Shown here in pieces: positions 11,074 through 21,735 of a stretch of 64,000 bases of DNA. A program made the position numbers and the translations under genes. The DNA lies in contig OY821518.1 of NCBI GenBank assembly GCA_963682025.1, positions 33,684,007 through 33,748,006 of the forward strand, written 5' to 3'. Every line of letters starts with the position of its first letter. Position 1 is the first letter of the stretch. The DNA is from Cordilura impudica (lineage: Eukaryota > Arthropoda > Insecta > Diptera > Scathophagidae). The notes beneath the pieces were generated by a model, which had not been told where the DNA came from, did no database searches, and saw only the letters and a program-made list of their open reading frames with translations.

Positions 11074-12075
11074 CCCAGAACAACCCTTACAATACATATT
11101 TGAAGTTTCAAGATAAACGATTTTAGTGAATTTGTAAACATGGAAAAAATTTATCTCCGTTATGTTATTCAAAAGTTTCATTTGAAAGGTCTCAGTCCAA
11201 CTAATAATTAAGCCGAACTAGATTCTACTGTGGGGTGTCTTCTGCTTCTTAGTTTACAACCATAAAATTGAAATGGCCACGCCAGGAGGGGTTAAGAAAA
11301 TCCATAAAATGGCATTAGATCATTGTGGGCTGAAGGTGCGTGAGCTTGCTGAAATGATAGGCATTTTAAAAGAGTGCTGTGCATCGCATATTGCACAAAA
11401 ATTTGAACATGAGAAAGGTGTCCGCAAGATAGGTGTCGCGTTTGCTCACAATAGAATAAAAACAGCGCCGTGAAAATGTTTCAATAAAATGTTTGGCGAA
11501 GTTTCAACGCAATAAAGACGAGTTTTTGCGTCGACTCGTAATCATGGATGGGACATGGGTTCACCATTTCACACCTGAAACAAAGGAAACACTGGACTGA
11601 AATGGGAGCATTGTGTTCGAAGAAGGCGAAGACATCTGCAGGCAATGTTATGGGGTCCCTCTTTTTTTGGATACGTGCGGGATAATTTTTATTGATTATC
11701 TTCAAAAAAGAAAAACAAGCAACGGCTAGTATGCTTATTGGAGTGTTTAAGGAAAGACATGAAGGAAAAAGGCGCAATTGCGCTGGTCAAAATCCATGAA
11801 TTCGAGTTCGAATTACTTCATCACGCACCTTATTCGCCAGGTGTAGCTCCTTTGGATTTTTTCCTAATTCCATATTTGAAAAAATGGCTCGGTGATAAAA
11901 GATTTGCCTACAATGAGGAGGAGGAGTCTGTGGTTGATACCTATTTTAAGGAGCTGGACAGGGCATCGAACCTATTGGGTATCGTGGGGAAAGGTGTATC
12001 GAGCTGAAAGGAGATTATGTTGAGAAATCAATTCAAATTTGATGCGTTTTCTTTGCCAGGTCGGGTTATTCTGGG
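11074..12075 (+). mobile_element. mariner element relic with short inverted ends
   Basis: CCCAGAACAACCC at 11074 is matched by the inverse GGGTTATTCTGGG at 12063-12075, one mismatch in 13. This fits the expected position of mariner terminal repeats around the transposase relic, but a TA duplication is not seen at these exact points, so the true ends may lie slightly outside. Confidence 0.55.
11140..12030 (+). pseudogene. mariner transposase pseudogene (DD34D type)
   Basis: The N-terminus reads MEKIYLRYVIQKFHLKGLSP, then comes a KVRELAEMIGI helix-turn-helix block (about 11325-11370), FLRRLVIMDGTWVHHFTPE (about 11523-11580) with the first catalytic Asp, HAPYSPGVAPLDFF (about 11820-11865) with the third Asp, LKKWLGDKRF, and a C-terminal GDYVEK. 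The segment holding HHDNAP, with the second Asp, is missing. MDETW has become MDGTW, and at least four frameshifts or stops break the gene. Full-length mariner transposases are about 345 residues; this relic covers most of that length. It cannot encode active enzyme. Confidence 0.85.
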
Positions 12076-12800
12076 AGTTGGACCACAGATTTAAAAATAT
12101 AGACTTCAAGACTCCATATAGACTTTAACACTCTATGTAATAAAATTAAAATAAAACTAAATGCTTTTTGAGCTTAAATGTGGAAATGTTTAGATGCTTC
12201 TGTCTCGTTTGTTCCATAAAAAAATGGAGGTCGCAGGAACTGTCATTTGAAGACTGAAACGGGAAAACTAAAGTAAAGAAAAATTAAAGTATAGTGCTCC
12301 ATAAATGGATGGATGGAATGGATTTAAGAGCTTCTAAAAAAGATAAAGCCTCAAAATTAGTTAAAGTTAATAAAGGAGAGCCGATACAAGTTTGTGAAAC
12401 TTCAGCAATTGAGTTTTCAAGGACTTTTAAATCACACTGTTGAACGACTCGGTGCGCTTCCAAAGGAAAAATTATCAAATTTAACCTTTTATTCAAAGCT
12501 GGATTTTGAATAAAGCTCCGGACATCTGATTGCGCTGATGATTCTGCAGTTTTTAGCATCTCCATTATTACCTCCTAAACCATTTAGTGAAAATTGTGTG
12601 GAAGAATAGTCGCGCTTCGTCCACAAGATTTTGCAGACCACTACAAATTGAATATGACAAAAAACAGCGAGTGTTGCAAAATTAGAAAAAGATAGAAGTA
12701 GAGTATGAAGAAAAAACAATTAATAGATTCGATAGTTTTGGTTGAAGAAAATTCCATAAAAGTGCATCACGATTTACTATTTTATTTTTTTTTATTTTTT
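12076..12800. other. Unassigned region with two overlapping minus-strand frames
   Basis: Minus-strand frames of 93 residues (12284-12565) and 76 residues (12489-12719) overlap. Neither shows a domain I recognise. The first has ordinary-looking composition, so it may be a scrap of coding sequence, but the function is unknown. Confidence 0.3.
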
Positions 12801-12804
12801 TTTT

Positions 12805-12922
12805 TTTTAAGCCTAGTTCCGCGAAGCCGAGAGGCTTGTCTGCAGATTCTAATGTGGCTAGTTTTTTTTTAAGCCTAGTTCCGCGAAGCCGAGTGGCTTG
12901 TCTGCAGATTCTAATTTGGCTA
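12805..12922 (-). repeat. SINE 3' body, two tandem units
   Basis: AGCCTAGTTCCGCGAAGCCG to TCTAATNTGGCTAG occurs twice, at about 12809-12861 and 12870-12923, each bordered by T runs. On the minus strand this follows the tRNA-like head at 12963-13033, so it reads as the 3' body of the same SINE, duplicated. Confidence 0.65.
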
Positions 12923-13033
12923 GTTTTTTTTTTTTTTTTTTTTTTTGCAGCGACAGACCAAAGCCTCTGGTGGGAATCGAACCCACGACCCCCGCATGAT
13001 AGGCGAGCACGCTACCTCCTCACCTACCGGGGC
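12923..13033 (-). mobile_element. tRNA-derived SINE head
   Basis: On the minus strand 13033-12963 folds roughly as a tRNA: it starts GCCCCGGTAGGTGAGGAGG and has an A-box-like TAGGTGAGGAGG and a clear B box GGTTCGATTCC (12972-12982). The acceptor ends pair only in part and no CCA or usual tRNA flank follows. Instead it runs into TTTGGTCTGTCGCTGC and an A tract. This is the structure of a pol III-driven SINE rather than a working tRNA gene. Confidence 0.7.
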
Positions 13034-13074
13034 GCTTAGCGACGATACGGACACAAATTCTACCCCGGAAGTGT

Positions 13075-13540
13075 TAGATGGTTGGGGCCACAATTAAGAT
13101 GTCCGAATCGGCTGACGGCATGATTGCGAGAGAAGTAAAAACAGATTCCCTAGACTTTGGGTTGTCTATACTTCGTGGCTGGATTCGATTGTCTTCTTCA
13201 CTTATCGTATAAAATCCCTATTAAAAAATTTAAAGAAAGATCAGAGGAAGACAAACAAAATGTTGCTGAGCCAAAGTTACGTATCTAAAAAGAGTTTCGA
13301 GAAAGAACTACTTTGATTGTTGATCTGCCAGAACCCGGTTTTGGTAATTCAATTGATGGGAATATCGCTACACTTTTTTTCAGAATACGGAAATTTCTGC
13401 TGAAATTACAAAAGTGGACTTTGGTCATTTACATTAAGGTATGGGCTAGTGTTATATGGAGCTTCGTAGTAACAGGATTTCGATGCGCTAAATCCGCAAA
13501 TTTTGTGGGGTTCGTTATAAATTGCATGTGCTAACATGAT
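13075..13540 (+). pseudogene. Fragment of an uncharacterised transposon-like protein family
   Basis: Broken frames give DSLDFGLSILRGWIR (about 13150-13195), then LIVDLPEPGFGNSIDGN (13313-13366), then AEITKVD (about 13398). From memory, runs like IVD.P.PGFG.SNDGNTAR and SAxITGVD occur in long multi-copy proteins of unknown function in arthropods and cnidarians; I cannot name the family. At least two frame changes and several stops are present, so this copy is dead. No termini are seen. Confidence 0.5.
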
Positions 13541-13544
13541 GGGA

Positions 13545-13966
13545 GGAGGGTATTTAGAACGACAGCAGTGGAGGAATAACCGCCCTTAATTTTTCCTCGA
13601 TATTTTCTCCGCACATAGCTAACCCCTATTTCCATTCCTTAAGAGGGCTCTCATGCAGTTTAAAATTTTATGAAATTTAAAAAAAAAAAAATGGTCCCAC
13701 AGCTCCTAAGTTGGCCGTAGATGGATCAAATGTATGATCGACTCCAATCAGTTTTCCATCCCCAACATTTTTACAACATACATAATGTCTCCCTCCTATC
13801 ATTAAGGGGCGCTACCATACAAAATTTACATTACAGGCTGGAAATCGAAAGAAGAAAAAGTCCCATAACTACTTAGGAGTTCCCCTTGGGGGTGTAAAAT
13901 ATATGCCTTACCGCCTTTAATTTTTTGTCCCCAACACTTTCTCAAAACATACTTGCTCCTTATCTT
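13545..13966. repeat. Tandem GGTCCCACAGCTCCTAAG-type repeat
   Basis: Units of about 150 bp carry AAAATTTTATGAAATTT, ATGGTCCCACAGCTCCTA, GGATCAAATGTATG and CCCCAACATTT blocks. Further units lie at about 14463-14600, beyond the LINE, and at 32050-32230. The LINE 3' end at 13967 is inserted into this array. Confidence 0.6.
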
Positions 13967-14462
13967 CACCCCTTTTTTTATATTAACCAACACTCAGGGG
14001 ATACCCCTTCAAATGCAGTGCATTGTGTTGATTTCAGGAAAATAGATGGTGGGAAGGAGGAAAGAGGGAGTAGTGTTTGTGGATATTTGACTTAAATTTT
14101 ATTAGATTATAACTGTTAGGAAAGACCTCTGCGGGGAGTTTATTCCACATAGTTCGACTGATAAACGAATTCTCTCTGTAATGCGTTGTGCGGTCAACTG
14201 GACAATAGACTATAAACGGATGTGATCTACTAGAGAAGCGGGTAGAGCGAACCGAAACTCGGGCACTTGGAATAAGTTCGCTAATCTCAGAAGAACATTT
14301 CCCATGGTAATATCTATAGAACAGTGCTACACAACCCACATTCCGACGGTGTTCCAATGAATCAATAGAGATGGATACCCTACTGTCATTGATGAGCGCT
14401 AAAGCCCTCCTTTGTACACGGTCCAGTAGCTCCGAAATAAACTTTGAAGCTCCTGCCCATAT
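13967..14462 (-). pseudogene. Non-LTR retrotransposon 3' end (family L1x), 5'-truncated
   Basis: On the minus strand this encodes the tail of a LINE ORF: SELLDRVQRRALALINDSR, SLEHRRNVGCVALFYRYYHG and MWNKLPAEVFPNSYN, ending HKHYSLFPPSHHLFS and a stop near 14034. A T run at 13967-13980 on the plus strand is the poly(A) tail. This thumb-like C-terminal region follows the RT in Jockey/CR1-superfamily elements. No RT catalytic core remains. The same family occurs at 44.23, 44.48 and 48.46 kb. Confidence 0.75.
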
Positions 14463-15061
14463 AAATATGGTGGTTTTATGAAATTATTAAATTTTGGCCC
14501 CAACAGTGCCTATGATGCCCTTAAACGGGTCAAATGTATGGGGGGAGTCCACTGAATTTTTCCTACTTAAAATTTTTTTCTAACATATCTACCCAATATC
14601 TGCATTCGAAAAGTTTTAAATTTATTATGAAATTGTAACTTTTATTAAACCTTTTTATCAAATTAATTTGTTTTTATCACGGAATGGAGAATTTTTCCCA
14701 TATTGAGCTACGACCTGAAACAAAAATATTGTTTCCTCTTCGTTATGTTGCTATAGTCCTCTAATAGGACTATATAGTATTTTGGGCCATTTAGTTTTAT
14801 TTCGAACATCACAAAATAAGAGAGTCTAGCGTTTCGAAATCGAAAAGTCGTGCACTATCCCATACCAAACATAAATGCGAACATATGAGCGATGGCAATA
14901 CTGGAAGGAGTTTTTTTAAAGAGTACTGAATTATCTCCAGAATTTAAAAAAATTGGAGTTTATATACTCAATATTAATAGTTGTTTCTAGTGGTGTTGAG
15001 GTCGCTATTGAAAGATTCTCAAATATCGCTAATGTCACTGTTAGGCTATTTATTAAAAATT
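14463..15061. other. Repeat remnant and unassigned sequence
   Basis: The first 140 bp continue the CCCACAGCTCC tandem repeat. The remainder (14600-15061) holds no recognised frame or structure. Confidence 0.4.
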
Positions 15062-15328
15062 GTCAATTGTATTATATGCCTCCTCCTAGTCCACATAAAT
15101 ACTGTATTAAGTAAACCATTTTGTTCACAGTGGAATCAATAAAAACAAGATTACTAACACCTGTTGCCGCCGTATAGTCCCAAACCATAACTGAGCCTTC
15201 TCCGTTGTTGGACAATGTTGGTAACACACGTTTCTTTGAAGGTTTTATTCTTAGCACGGCATATATTTGGGGGCCTTTTCACGCCAAAAATTTCGGTTTT
15301 GCTGTTATCTGTATATAATATGTTTTCC
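15062..15328 (-). pseudogene. Tc1-like transposase relic, catalytic part
   Basis: Reading from 15328 down: NILYTDNSKTEIFGVKRPPN with the first catalytic Asp (TDN where TDE is usual), then after a frameshift EGSVMVWDYTAATGVSNLVF, the GGSVMVWG block of Tc1 enzymes, ending near KMVYL. The Glu-containing SPDLNPIE block is absent. It is the downstream half of the gene whose N-terminal half lies at 17415-17725, separated by the repeat array. Confidence 0.75.
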
Positions 15329-17414
15329 TAAAAAGATACTTTTAGTGAAATCGTTAAAGATAGTTGTTTTAAAAGTACTTTATTAAAATGTAATTTTTTT
15401 TTAAAGATAATTTCTTAAAAGTTACTTTTTAAAAGATACACTTCTTAAAAGAAACTTTTTTAATTGGTACTTTTTTAAAAGGTTATTTTTTTAATGTTTT
15501 TTTTATTAAAATTAACTTTTTTTAAAAGGTATATTTTTTAGAAGTTACTTTTTTCAAAAGCTACGTTTTCTTTTTTAATAGGTACTTGTTAAAAGGATAC
15601 TTTTTTCTTTCTAAAAGGCATTTTTTTAAAAAGTACATTTTTTAAAATATCTTATATATTAAAAGAATTTATGAATAAACTTTGCATTCAAAATTTTTTT
15701 CAATATTTTTGCTTCTCTCAAACCTCTATAACTAGAGTTCTAATTAACGTAGGCTGTTGACATATGTAGGTCTAAGAACACTCAGTGGATCAAGCTCCTT
15801 CTTTTGAGCTATTAACTGCTTAAATTCGTTGGGTTTGAGGAAAGTTATGCGTGGAGAATCAACTTTACTTTTACTGTACGTTAACTTATCTTGGCATATT
15901 TTGGCATTACTGTACGTTAACTTCTCTTGGCAAATTCGTTGGGTTTGAGGAAAGTTATGCGTGGACAATCAACTTTACTTTTACTGTACGTTAACTTCTC
16001 TTGGCAAATTTTGGTATTATATTATAAAAATTAATATAATATAATATAATGTCCTCTAGTAATTTTTTAAAAGATAGTTTCTTAAAGCGTAATTTGGAAA
16101 AATGCAATTTTTTAAATGCAATTTCTTCAAGACTTAAAAGTTCATATATAAAAGTTACTTTTTTGAAAGATCGGTTTTTTGTAAGGTACCTGTTTAAGAG
16201 GTTCTTGTTTAAAATGTACTTTTTAAATTGTAATTTTTTTTAGGAAGTATTTTTTTAAAAGGTACTTTATTCAAAAGGTACTTATTTTAAATCATATTTA
16301 ATAAAAGTAACTCTTTTAAAACGTACTTATCTTAAAATGTACTTTTTTAAAATTTACTTTTAAAAATTTAATTTTTTTAAAAAAAACTTTTTATTAAAGG
16401 TACTATTTAAAATCGTACTTGCCAAAAAATCTAATTTTTTAGAAAAAGGTAAATTTTTAAACAGCAATTTTTTAAAGGGTCCGTTCATAACCTTTTCAAA
16501 AGGTTCCTCTTTCAAAAGATGCTTTTAATAAAAGATACTTTTTTAACAACTTCTTTTAATAAAATGTACTTTTTTAAAGGCACTTGTTTAAAAAGGTACT
16601 TTCTTAAAAGGTACTTTTCTAAAAGATACGTTTTAAAAGCCACCGTTTTATAGAAGATACAGTTTTTAAAATGTACTTTTTTTTAAATAAATTTTTTAAA
16701 GGTATTTTTAAAAGTTTTGTTAGAAGGATCTTCTTTAAAAGATAAATTTTTTAAAAGATAAATTTTTTAAAAGGAACTTTTTTAAAAGGTATTTTTTTAA
16801 GGGGTACTTTTTAAAATGTACTTTTTTAAAAGATATGTTTTCAATCGATACTTTTTTAAATGATACTTTTTTAAAACGTAATTTTTTAAAAGGTAACCTT
16901 TTTAATATATTTTTTGTAAATACTTTTTAAAAGGTACATTTAATAAAAGTTACTTTTCTAAAAGGCATTTTTTATAAAATGTATTTTTTTTAGAAGGTTC
17001 TTTTCTTAAAGTAAATTTTTTTAAACGGTGCTTTCTTAAAGGAATTTTTTTAAATGTACTTTTCTAAAAGGCACTCTTTAAAAAGTACTTTTTTCACGAA
17101 CTTTTGAAAGTAGTGCTTTTTTAAAAAGTACTTTTTTAAAAATACTTTTTTAAAAAGTACTTTTTTAAAGGTTTACAAAGAGCCTTTTTAAAACATATTT
17201 TTTTTTAAATGTCCTTTTTTAAAAGTTACGCTTTCAAAAGTTAATTTTGATAATTTTTTAAAAGGGATTTTTTTTCAAAGGTACTTTCTTTAGAACGTAC
17301 TTTGTTCAAAGGAAACTTTTATTAGGTATTTTTAGAAAAAAGTACTTTTGCCTAAAGGGTACTTTTATTCTCATGGTACTTTTTTGTAAAAGCTACATAG
17401 TTATATTTTTGATA
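15329..17414. repeat. 2.1-kb degenerate AAAAGGTACTTTTTT array
   Basis: A long run of diverged 16-20 bp units with core TTTTTTAAAAGGTACTTTT. GTAC inside A/T flanks makes each unit near-palindromic. Variants include TTAAAATGTAC, TTTAAAAGTTAC and AAAAGATAC. The array fills the place of roughly 50 residues missing from the Tc1 gene on either side, so it arose within, or was inserted into, that gene. Confidence 0.75.
15818..16012. repeat. Duplicated non-array module inside the array
   Basis: AAATTCGTTGGGTTTGAGGA followed by AAGTTATGCGTGG, ATCAACTTTACTTTTACTG and TACGTTAACTTCTCTTGGC occurs twice (about 15824-15893 and 15938-16007), with an extra partial TACTGTACGTTAACTTCTC between. It is not built of the GGTAC unit. 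On the minus strand it lies in a 74-residue open frame of unknown identity. Confidence 0.6.
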
Positions 17415-17725
17415 CAGCCTTTCTAGATTAAGCAATAAATTTGTTGATTGATTTTAAAGTTTCTATTTTCTGATAATTGAACTGCACTTGAGGCTGGATA
17501 TGTCTTTGCTTCTCTTACTACAGCTCTAACCTCAGTACCACTAAGTCGCTTTGGGCGTCCAGATCCCAATAAATCTTTAACTTGTGGTACATGGGGTATC
17601 TATCGACTATTTTTTTTTATTGTGCTTTGGTGCCTAACCACAATTTCGCCAATTTCACGCAAACATTTACCTTTTTCTCTTAAATCCAATATATTTTTCC
17701 GAGTCTCAGAATCAACTTAAGAACG
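17415..17725 (-). pseudogene. Tc1-like transposase relic, N-terminal part
   Basis: From 17725 downward the frames read SETRKNILDLREKGKCLREI and GEIVVRHQSTIKK, a helix-turn-helix of the RQIAEIVGRSQSTVKR type, then SGRPKRLSGTEVRAVVREA, the GRP linker and second helix-turn-helix. Frameshifts break it. The order and strand match the catalytic half at 15062-15328. Confidence 0.75.
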
Positions 17726-18004
17726 ATTTTTAGTAAAGCTAAACACAAGATCAGTACAAATTTGTCACACAAAGTTTATGTTCTTCCCCGGAATATAAAA
17801 TATGTGAAGAAAGTGTTAGAATGTCACAAACTAGAACCATTTTGTTCCCCGGGTTGCTCTAATTTCTGAAAAGTTATAATTTCTAGACTTTTTTTTTCCA
17901 GAAAATTAAAGGAAGCAATAATAAAACTAGCTACGCAAGCTCTATCTATACACAAAAAATTTCTTAGAAAAACTTAAAAAATTTTTTTTTAAATTATTAT
18001 TTTA

Positions 18005-19045
18005 TGTTTATTTGAGACAACGATATCGTTACGGATGTACAAAAGATTGGACATGTGGTTATTGGAAAATATATCACAATTTTTGCAACATTTTAGAAAA
18101 TTGTTGACGCTTTGAAGGCCTTTGGAATGAGGAACTGTAGGCGTTATATCGATAATATCGGCGTTACTGATATCTGAGGCCCCCTCATCGCTATCGTCTC
18201 CATGAGATCCGTCATAAAACACATCTTCATTTCATTCTTAAATTTCATTTACTTTTATTGAGTTCTTTGGCATAATTTGAGTCAAACGATCTAGATTTAT
18301 TTGACAAACTTCATTGCAATCCTGATATCTTAGCAAATCAGTGCTAGTTGCAAATCATTGTAGCTGTCGTAAAGGCCTGAGTCCCAATTTAATACCAATT
18401 TGGAACAAGAATTTTTTAAAACTGTATGTGGTACCTCATCTCAAGCTTGTTTCTGCAATATTAATGCATCTCGGATTGAATAATGTTTCAGAAGTTTATC
18501 AATATCACCACCATTTGCAATTAATTGAGGTAGCAACTTACGTCTGTTAATAAGTTTTGTCATTGTAATAGGATTTTGATCCGTCGTTGTCTTCAGAAAA
18601 TCGGATGACCTGTAAAGCCAAAAACTTAAAATATATGGAACTAAAGATATGTATTAGTTAAATTTCTTTGTTAAATAACGTGTGAAACCAATTATGAAAG
18701 ATCCAAGAAGCCATCCAAGCATTATTTGAATAGTCATAATGAAGTGGATTTGACAACCAATCCTTTGAAACCTTCGGTTTTTTAGCTTTTCCAATAATCA
18801 ATGGCTTTAATTTGTGTAAATTTTTAAATCAATGGACACTTTTTTAACAGGCAGCGACAGCTGTTTTATCTGGTAGGCAATTGAAAAATAATCCGCTTTC
18901 ATTAGCATTACAGATTTGTGTTTCCATGAGCCCTATTTCCGCCACTTTTACACGAAATCTGTGTAGGAATGGCGTGAAAGTGTTTCACCAACAATTTTTA
19001 AAAACCGTATTCCATGTCGGGTTTTAAATTTTGAAAACCATCCAT
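18005..19045 (-). pseudogene. Tigger/pogo-like (jerky-type) transposase pseudogene
   Basis: Minus-strand reading gives WKHR-region remnants, LRVKVAEIGLMETQICNANE with GLFFNCLPDKT (about 18895-18945, first catalytic block; NADESG-like), a stretch near LKPL.IGKAKNPR, then QNPITMTKLINRRKLLPQ (about 18540-18600; compare DQ..IRITK..YRK) and LNWDSG. The segment with the LDNAPSH block is missing, replaced by AT-rich sequence. Stops and shifts occur throughout. Tc5/Tigger/jerky proteins are about 500 residues; roughly half is recognisable. Confidence 0.7.
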
Positions 19046-19271
19046 CACTTAAATGCATGTTTATTTTTGGCGGGGTACACTTTACCAGAAATGTACTTAT
19101 CTTTTGCTTTTCTTATGTGGCTAATTCCATAGTGACAGACATGAAATTCAGTGATCTTTCTAGTCCAATAGTATACAGCAAAAGTTTTTCATTGTTCATA
19201 AAAATATACAAAATTATGGAGACGGACCTGACCAACATATTTGTCATTAGAAAAAGTGAGAAAAAGTGAGA

Positions 19272-19574
19272 AAATATTAATAGGCAAGGCGATTTCTTGT
19301 GACCGATGTGAGTTTCACAGTTTTACCCCGATTTTGTCAAAAAATTTATCATTTAAAAGGTATTTCTTTTTAGCCGTTACCCAGATTTACAGATTTTCAT
19401 CGTCTGGAATATTTTTTTGGAGTTATGATCGTTTAAAGTTGCTACTAACACATACGTAAAATTATACAATGCTAAGTGTGTGTTTATTGTATTTGTTAAT
19501 GTGTTTGTGTTATTGTGTTGAGTTTATTTTCTTCATTTAAAATGAGTTGATTTTCGAGTGCTGGAATCTGCTAG
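19272..19574 (+). mobile_element. Helitron family 1, copy with internal deletion
   Basis: From AATATTAATAGGCAAGGCGA to GGCTGGAATCTGCTAG-like GCTGGAATCTGCTAG, followed by T. About 70 bp shorter than full copies. The 5' TCTATA is replaced by GAGAAA. Confidence 0.75.
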
Positions 19575-20204
19575 TTATGATTATTGACAGCGAAAAGACA
19601 CCATTTTAGAGGATGTTTGTAAAACACACAAAAGCTCTGAAGTTATTTGTATACCAAATAAGAAACAGTTGTTTATAGTTAATATAAGAACTAGTTTATT
19701 AATAAAGCATATAAAAAAATTAATTCCTAACTGAATTATAGTAAAAGGAAGTATTTTATAATGTGACAGACATGACACTGCCTTTATTTTCAAAATTACT
19801 TAATTAAACTTTTTCATTCTTACTAAAAAATTAGGGACTATAAAAATATTCAAAAATACACCTAACAAACTATTGCCATATTTTTATACCCTTTTCTTTG
19901 AAATGGTATCAATAAAAATTATTTAAAAAAGAATTTAAAAATTGGACCTAATGTTGTCATTTACATGAAATTACCCATGGGTCCTGTCAGTGTGTTTATC
20001 TTTTCACGTTGATTTAAACCCCTTTTATAAAGGCGATTTAACATCTCCGATTATTCCGCGCTGTATAAAGATTTTTTTACTTCAGTTACATAAAATATTG
20101 TTTCTTTTTAATTTCTCATGTAGCAGTTTCAAATCTTAAGCCCATTGCCCTCATTAAGTCTATTTAATATTTTAAACTTAGTATCCAAATATAAAGCGTT
20201 TTTA
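19575..20204. other. Unassigned AT-rich sequence
   Basis: No gene seen. Confidence 0.4.
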
Positions 20205-21735
20205 TAACCTTCCCACCACTGTGCAGAGGGTATATATCAGTTTGTCATTCCGTTTGTAACGCATCCATCTATATAAAATGGAATGTGTGTTTGTTTATTT
20301 GTTTGTTTGTACCTTACCAAACCTCTGGACCGATCTTCCTGAAATTTTCACAGCATTTAACTGTGACTCTGATATGATTAATAGGGTACTTTTTTCGACC
20401 ACGCCCACTTTTACGCCTACTTTTTTAAAATTATGTAATTGATCCCATATAGTTTTTAACAGATTTACTTCAAATTGTATACCCATTATACTCCAGGCGA
20501 GGTAGAAATAAACATTTCTTACGCCACGCCCCCTTTCACGCCCCTTTTCACGCCAAATTTTGTTTGAAAGTTTTAAACTTTTTGTTGTCTGTACAAATTT
20601 GTTCTTTCCAACGGATTTTTTTTTATTTGGTAGTATATTGCTCTTAATACTGTTAACGTCGCCATATAACTGTGAACCACGCCCACTTCACCGCCCCCTT
20701 TTTTTAATTCAGATACTTACTTATACCACTAACAATGTTTGCTATACAAAATAATTTTTTTGTAATATGTATTTACCTAAAGTTTTATACACTTTTTACC
20801 TGCAGGTAAGGTAGCCATTCATTTTTTTATTACCAGATCCCCCTTTTTCGCCCCATTTTACCTTAAATTGTAATTAATCTGCTTTAATCTATATATATAA
20901 AAATGAATGTGTGTTTGTTTGTGCTTTATAGGAGGCCAAACCCCTGAACCGATCTTCCTGAAATTTTCACAGCATGTTACTGGGACTCTGGAAGGAATAA
21001 TAGGGCAATATAAATTTTTGATTGGACAGAGGGGCGGTGCCACGCCCATATAACCCAAAATTTGAAATCGTCATATCTCGGGAATTTTTTGATCTACAGC
21101 GGTCATATTTGGTACATATGGCATTGTCATGAATAGAAATATATACCAGAAGAAAAGTGGGCGGGACCACGCCCCTTTTTTAGAAAAATAAAAAATCGTA
21201 ATATCTTCTAAACTACTGGAAGGATCGTCATGAAATTTTCACAAAAGGATATTTTTGCGAAATAATAAGTCCTTAACTATTTAAAGTTGTTAGTGGGCAA
21301 AGGGGCGTGGTCCAACCGATATAACCCAAAATCTAAAATCGTCATATCTCGGCCATTTTTTAACCTACGGCGATGATGTTTGGTATATATCGTATTGAAA
21401 TTAATAGAAATAGTACTACAAGAAAACTGGGCGGGACCACGCCCTTTTTAGAAAAATTAAAATCCATAATAACTTCTATTAAGCTCTTGACAATATAAAG
21501 TTGTTAGTGCAATAATTCTAAATTAAATAAATAATATTTTGTTAATGTATAAATATTTTTTTTTTATTTTATTTTATTTTATATTATAACGATGAGGGGT
21601 AGCGAACCACACCGGGTTCAGCTAGTAAAGTATATACATTCTTGATCCTTATAACAACTGGAGTCCATATTGCGATGTCCGGCTGTCTGTTGAAATCACG
21701 CTCATACACAAAAACCCACTACCTATTTAAAGCTA
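20205..21735 (+). repeat. GTCC repeat, subfamily B, split by Helitron family 2
   Basis: Left part 20205-20267 (CACTGTGCAGAGGGTATATA through TTTGTAACGCATCCA) and right part 21626-~21735 (TAAAGTATATACATTCTTGA, then ATGTCCGGCTGTCTGTTGAA). The two parts join as CCA|TAAAG, the order expected for an intact repeat. A reversed copy occurs at about 41563-42775. Confidence 0.7.
20268..21625 (+). mobile_element. Helitron family 2, compound of two 5' ends and one 3' end
   Basis: One 5' end lies at 20268 (TCTATATAAAATGGAATGTG, preceded by A) and a second at 20888 (TCTATATATATAAAAATGAA, preceded by A). Both continue with TGTGTGTTTGTTTG and AAACCTCTGGACCGATCTTC-like sequence. Only one 3' end is present: GAACCACACCGGGTTCAGCTAG at 21604-21625, a GAACC/GGTTC hairpin six bases from the terminal CTAG, followed by T. 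The 5' TC, 3' hairpin plus CTAG and the A/T target all fit a non-autonomous Helitron. CCACGCCC blocks recur inside. Confidence 0.8.

Noticed and set aside
12963..13033. tRNA gene on the minus strand
   Set aside because: A and B boxes are present, but the acceptor stem pairs poorly and the sequence runs on into a SINE body and A tract.
16049..16243. 64-residue plus-strand protein rich in Lys/Phe/Leu
   Set aside because: It is a translation of the AAAAGGTAC-type array.
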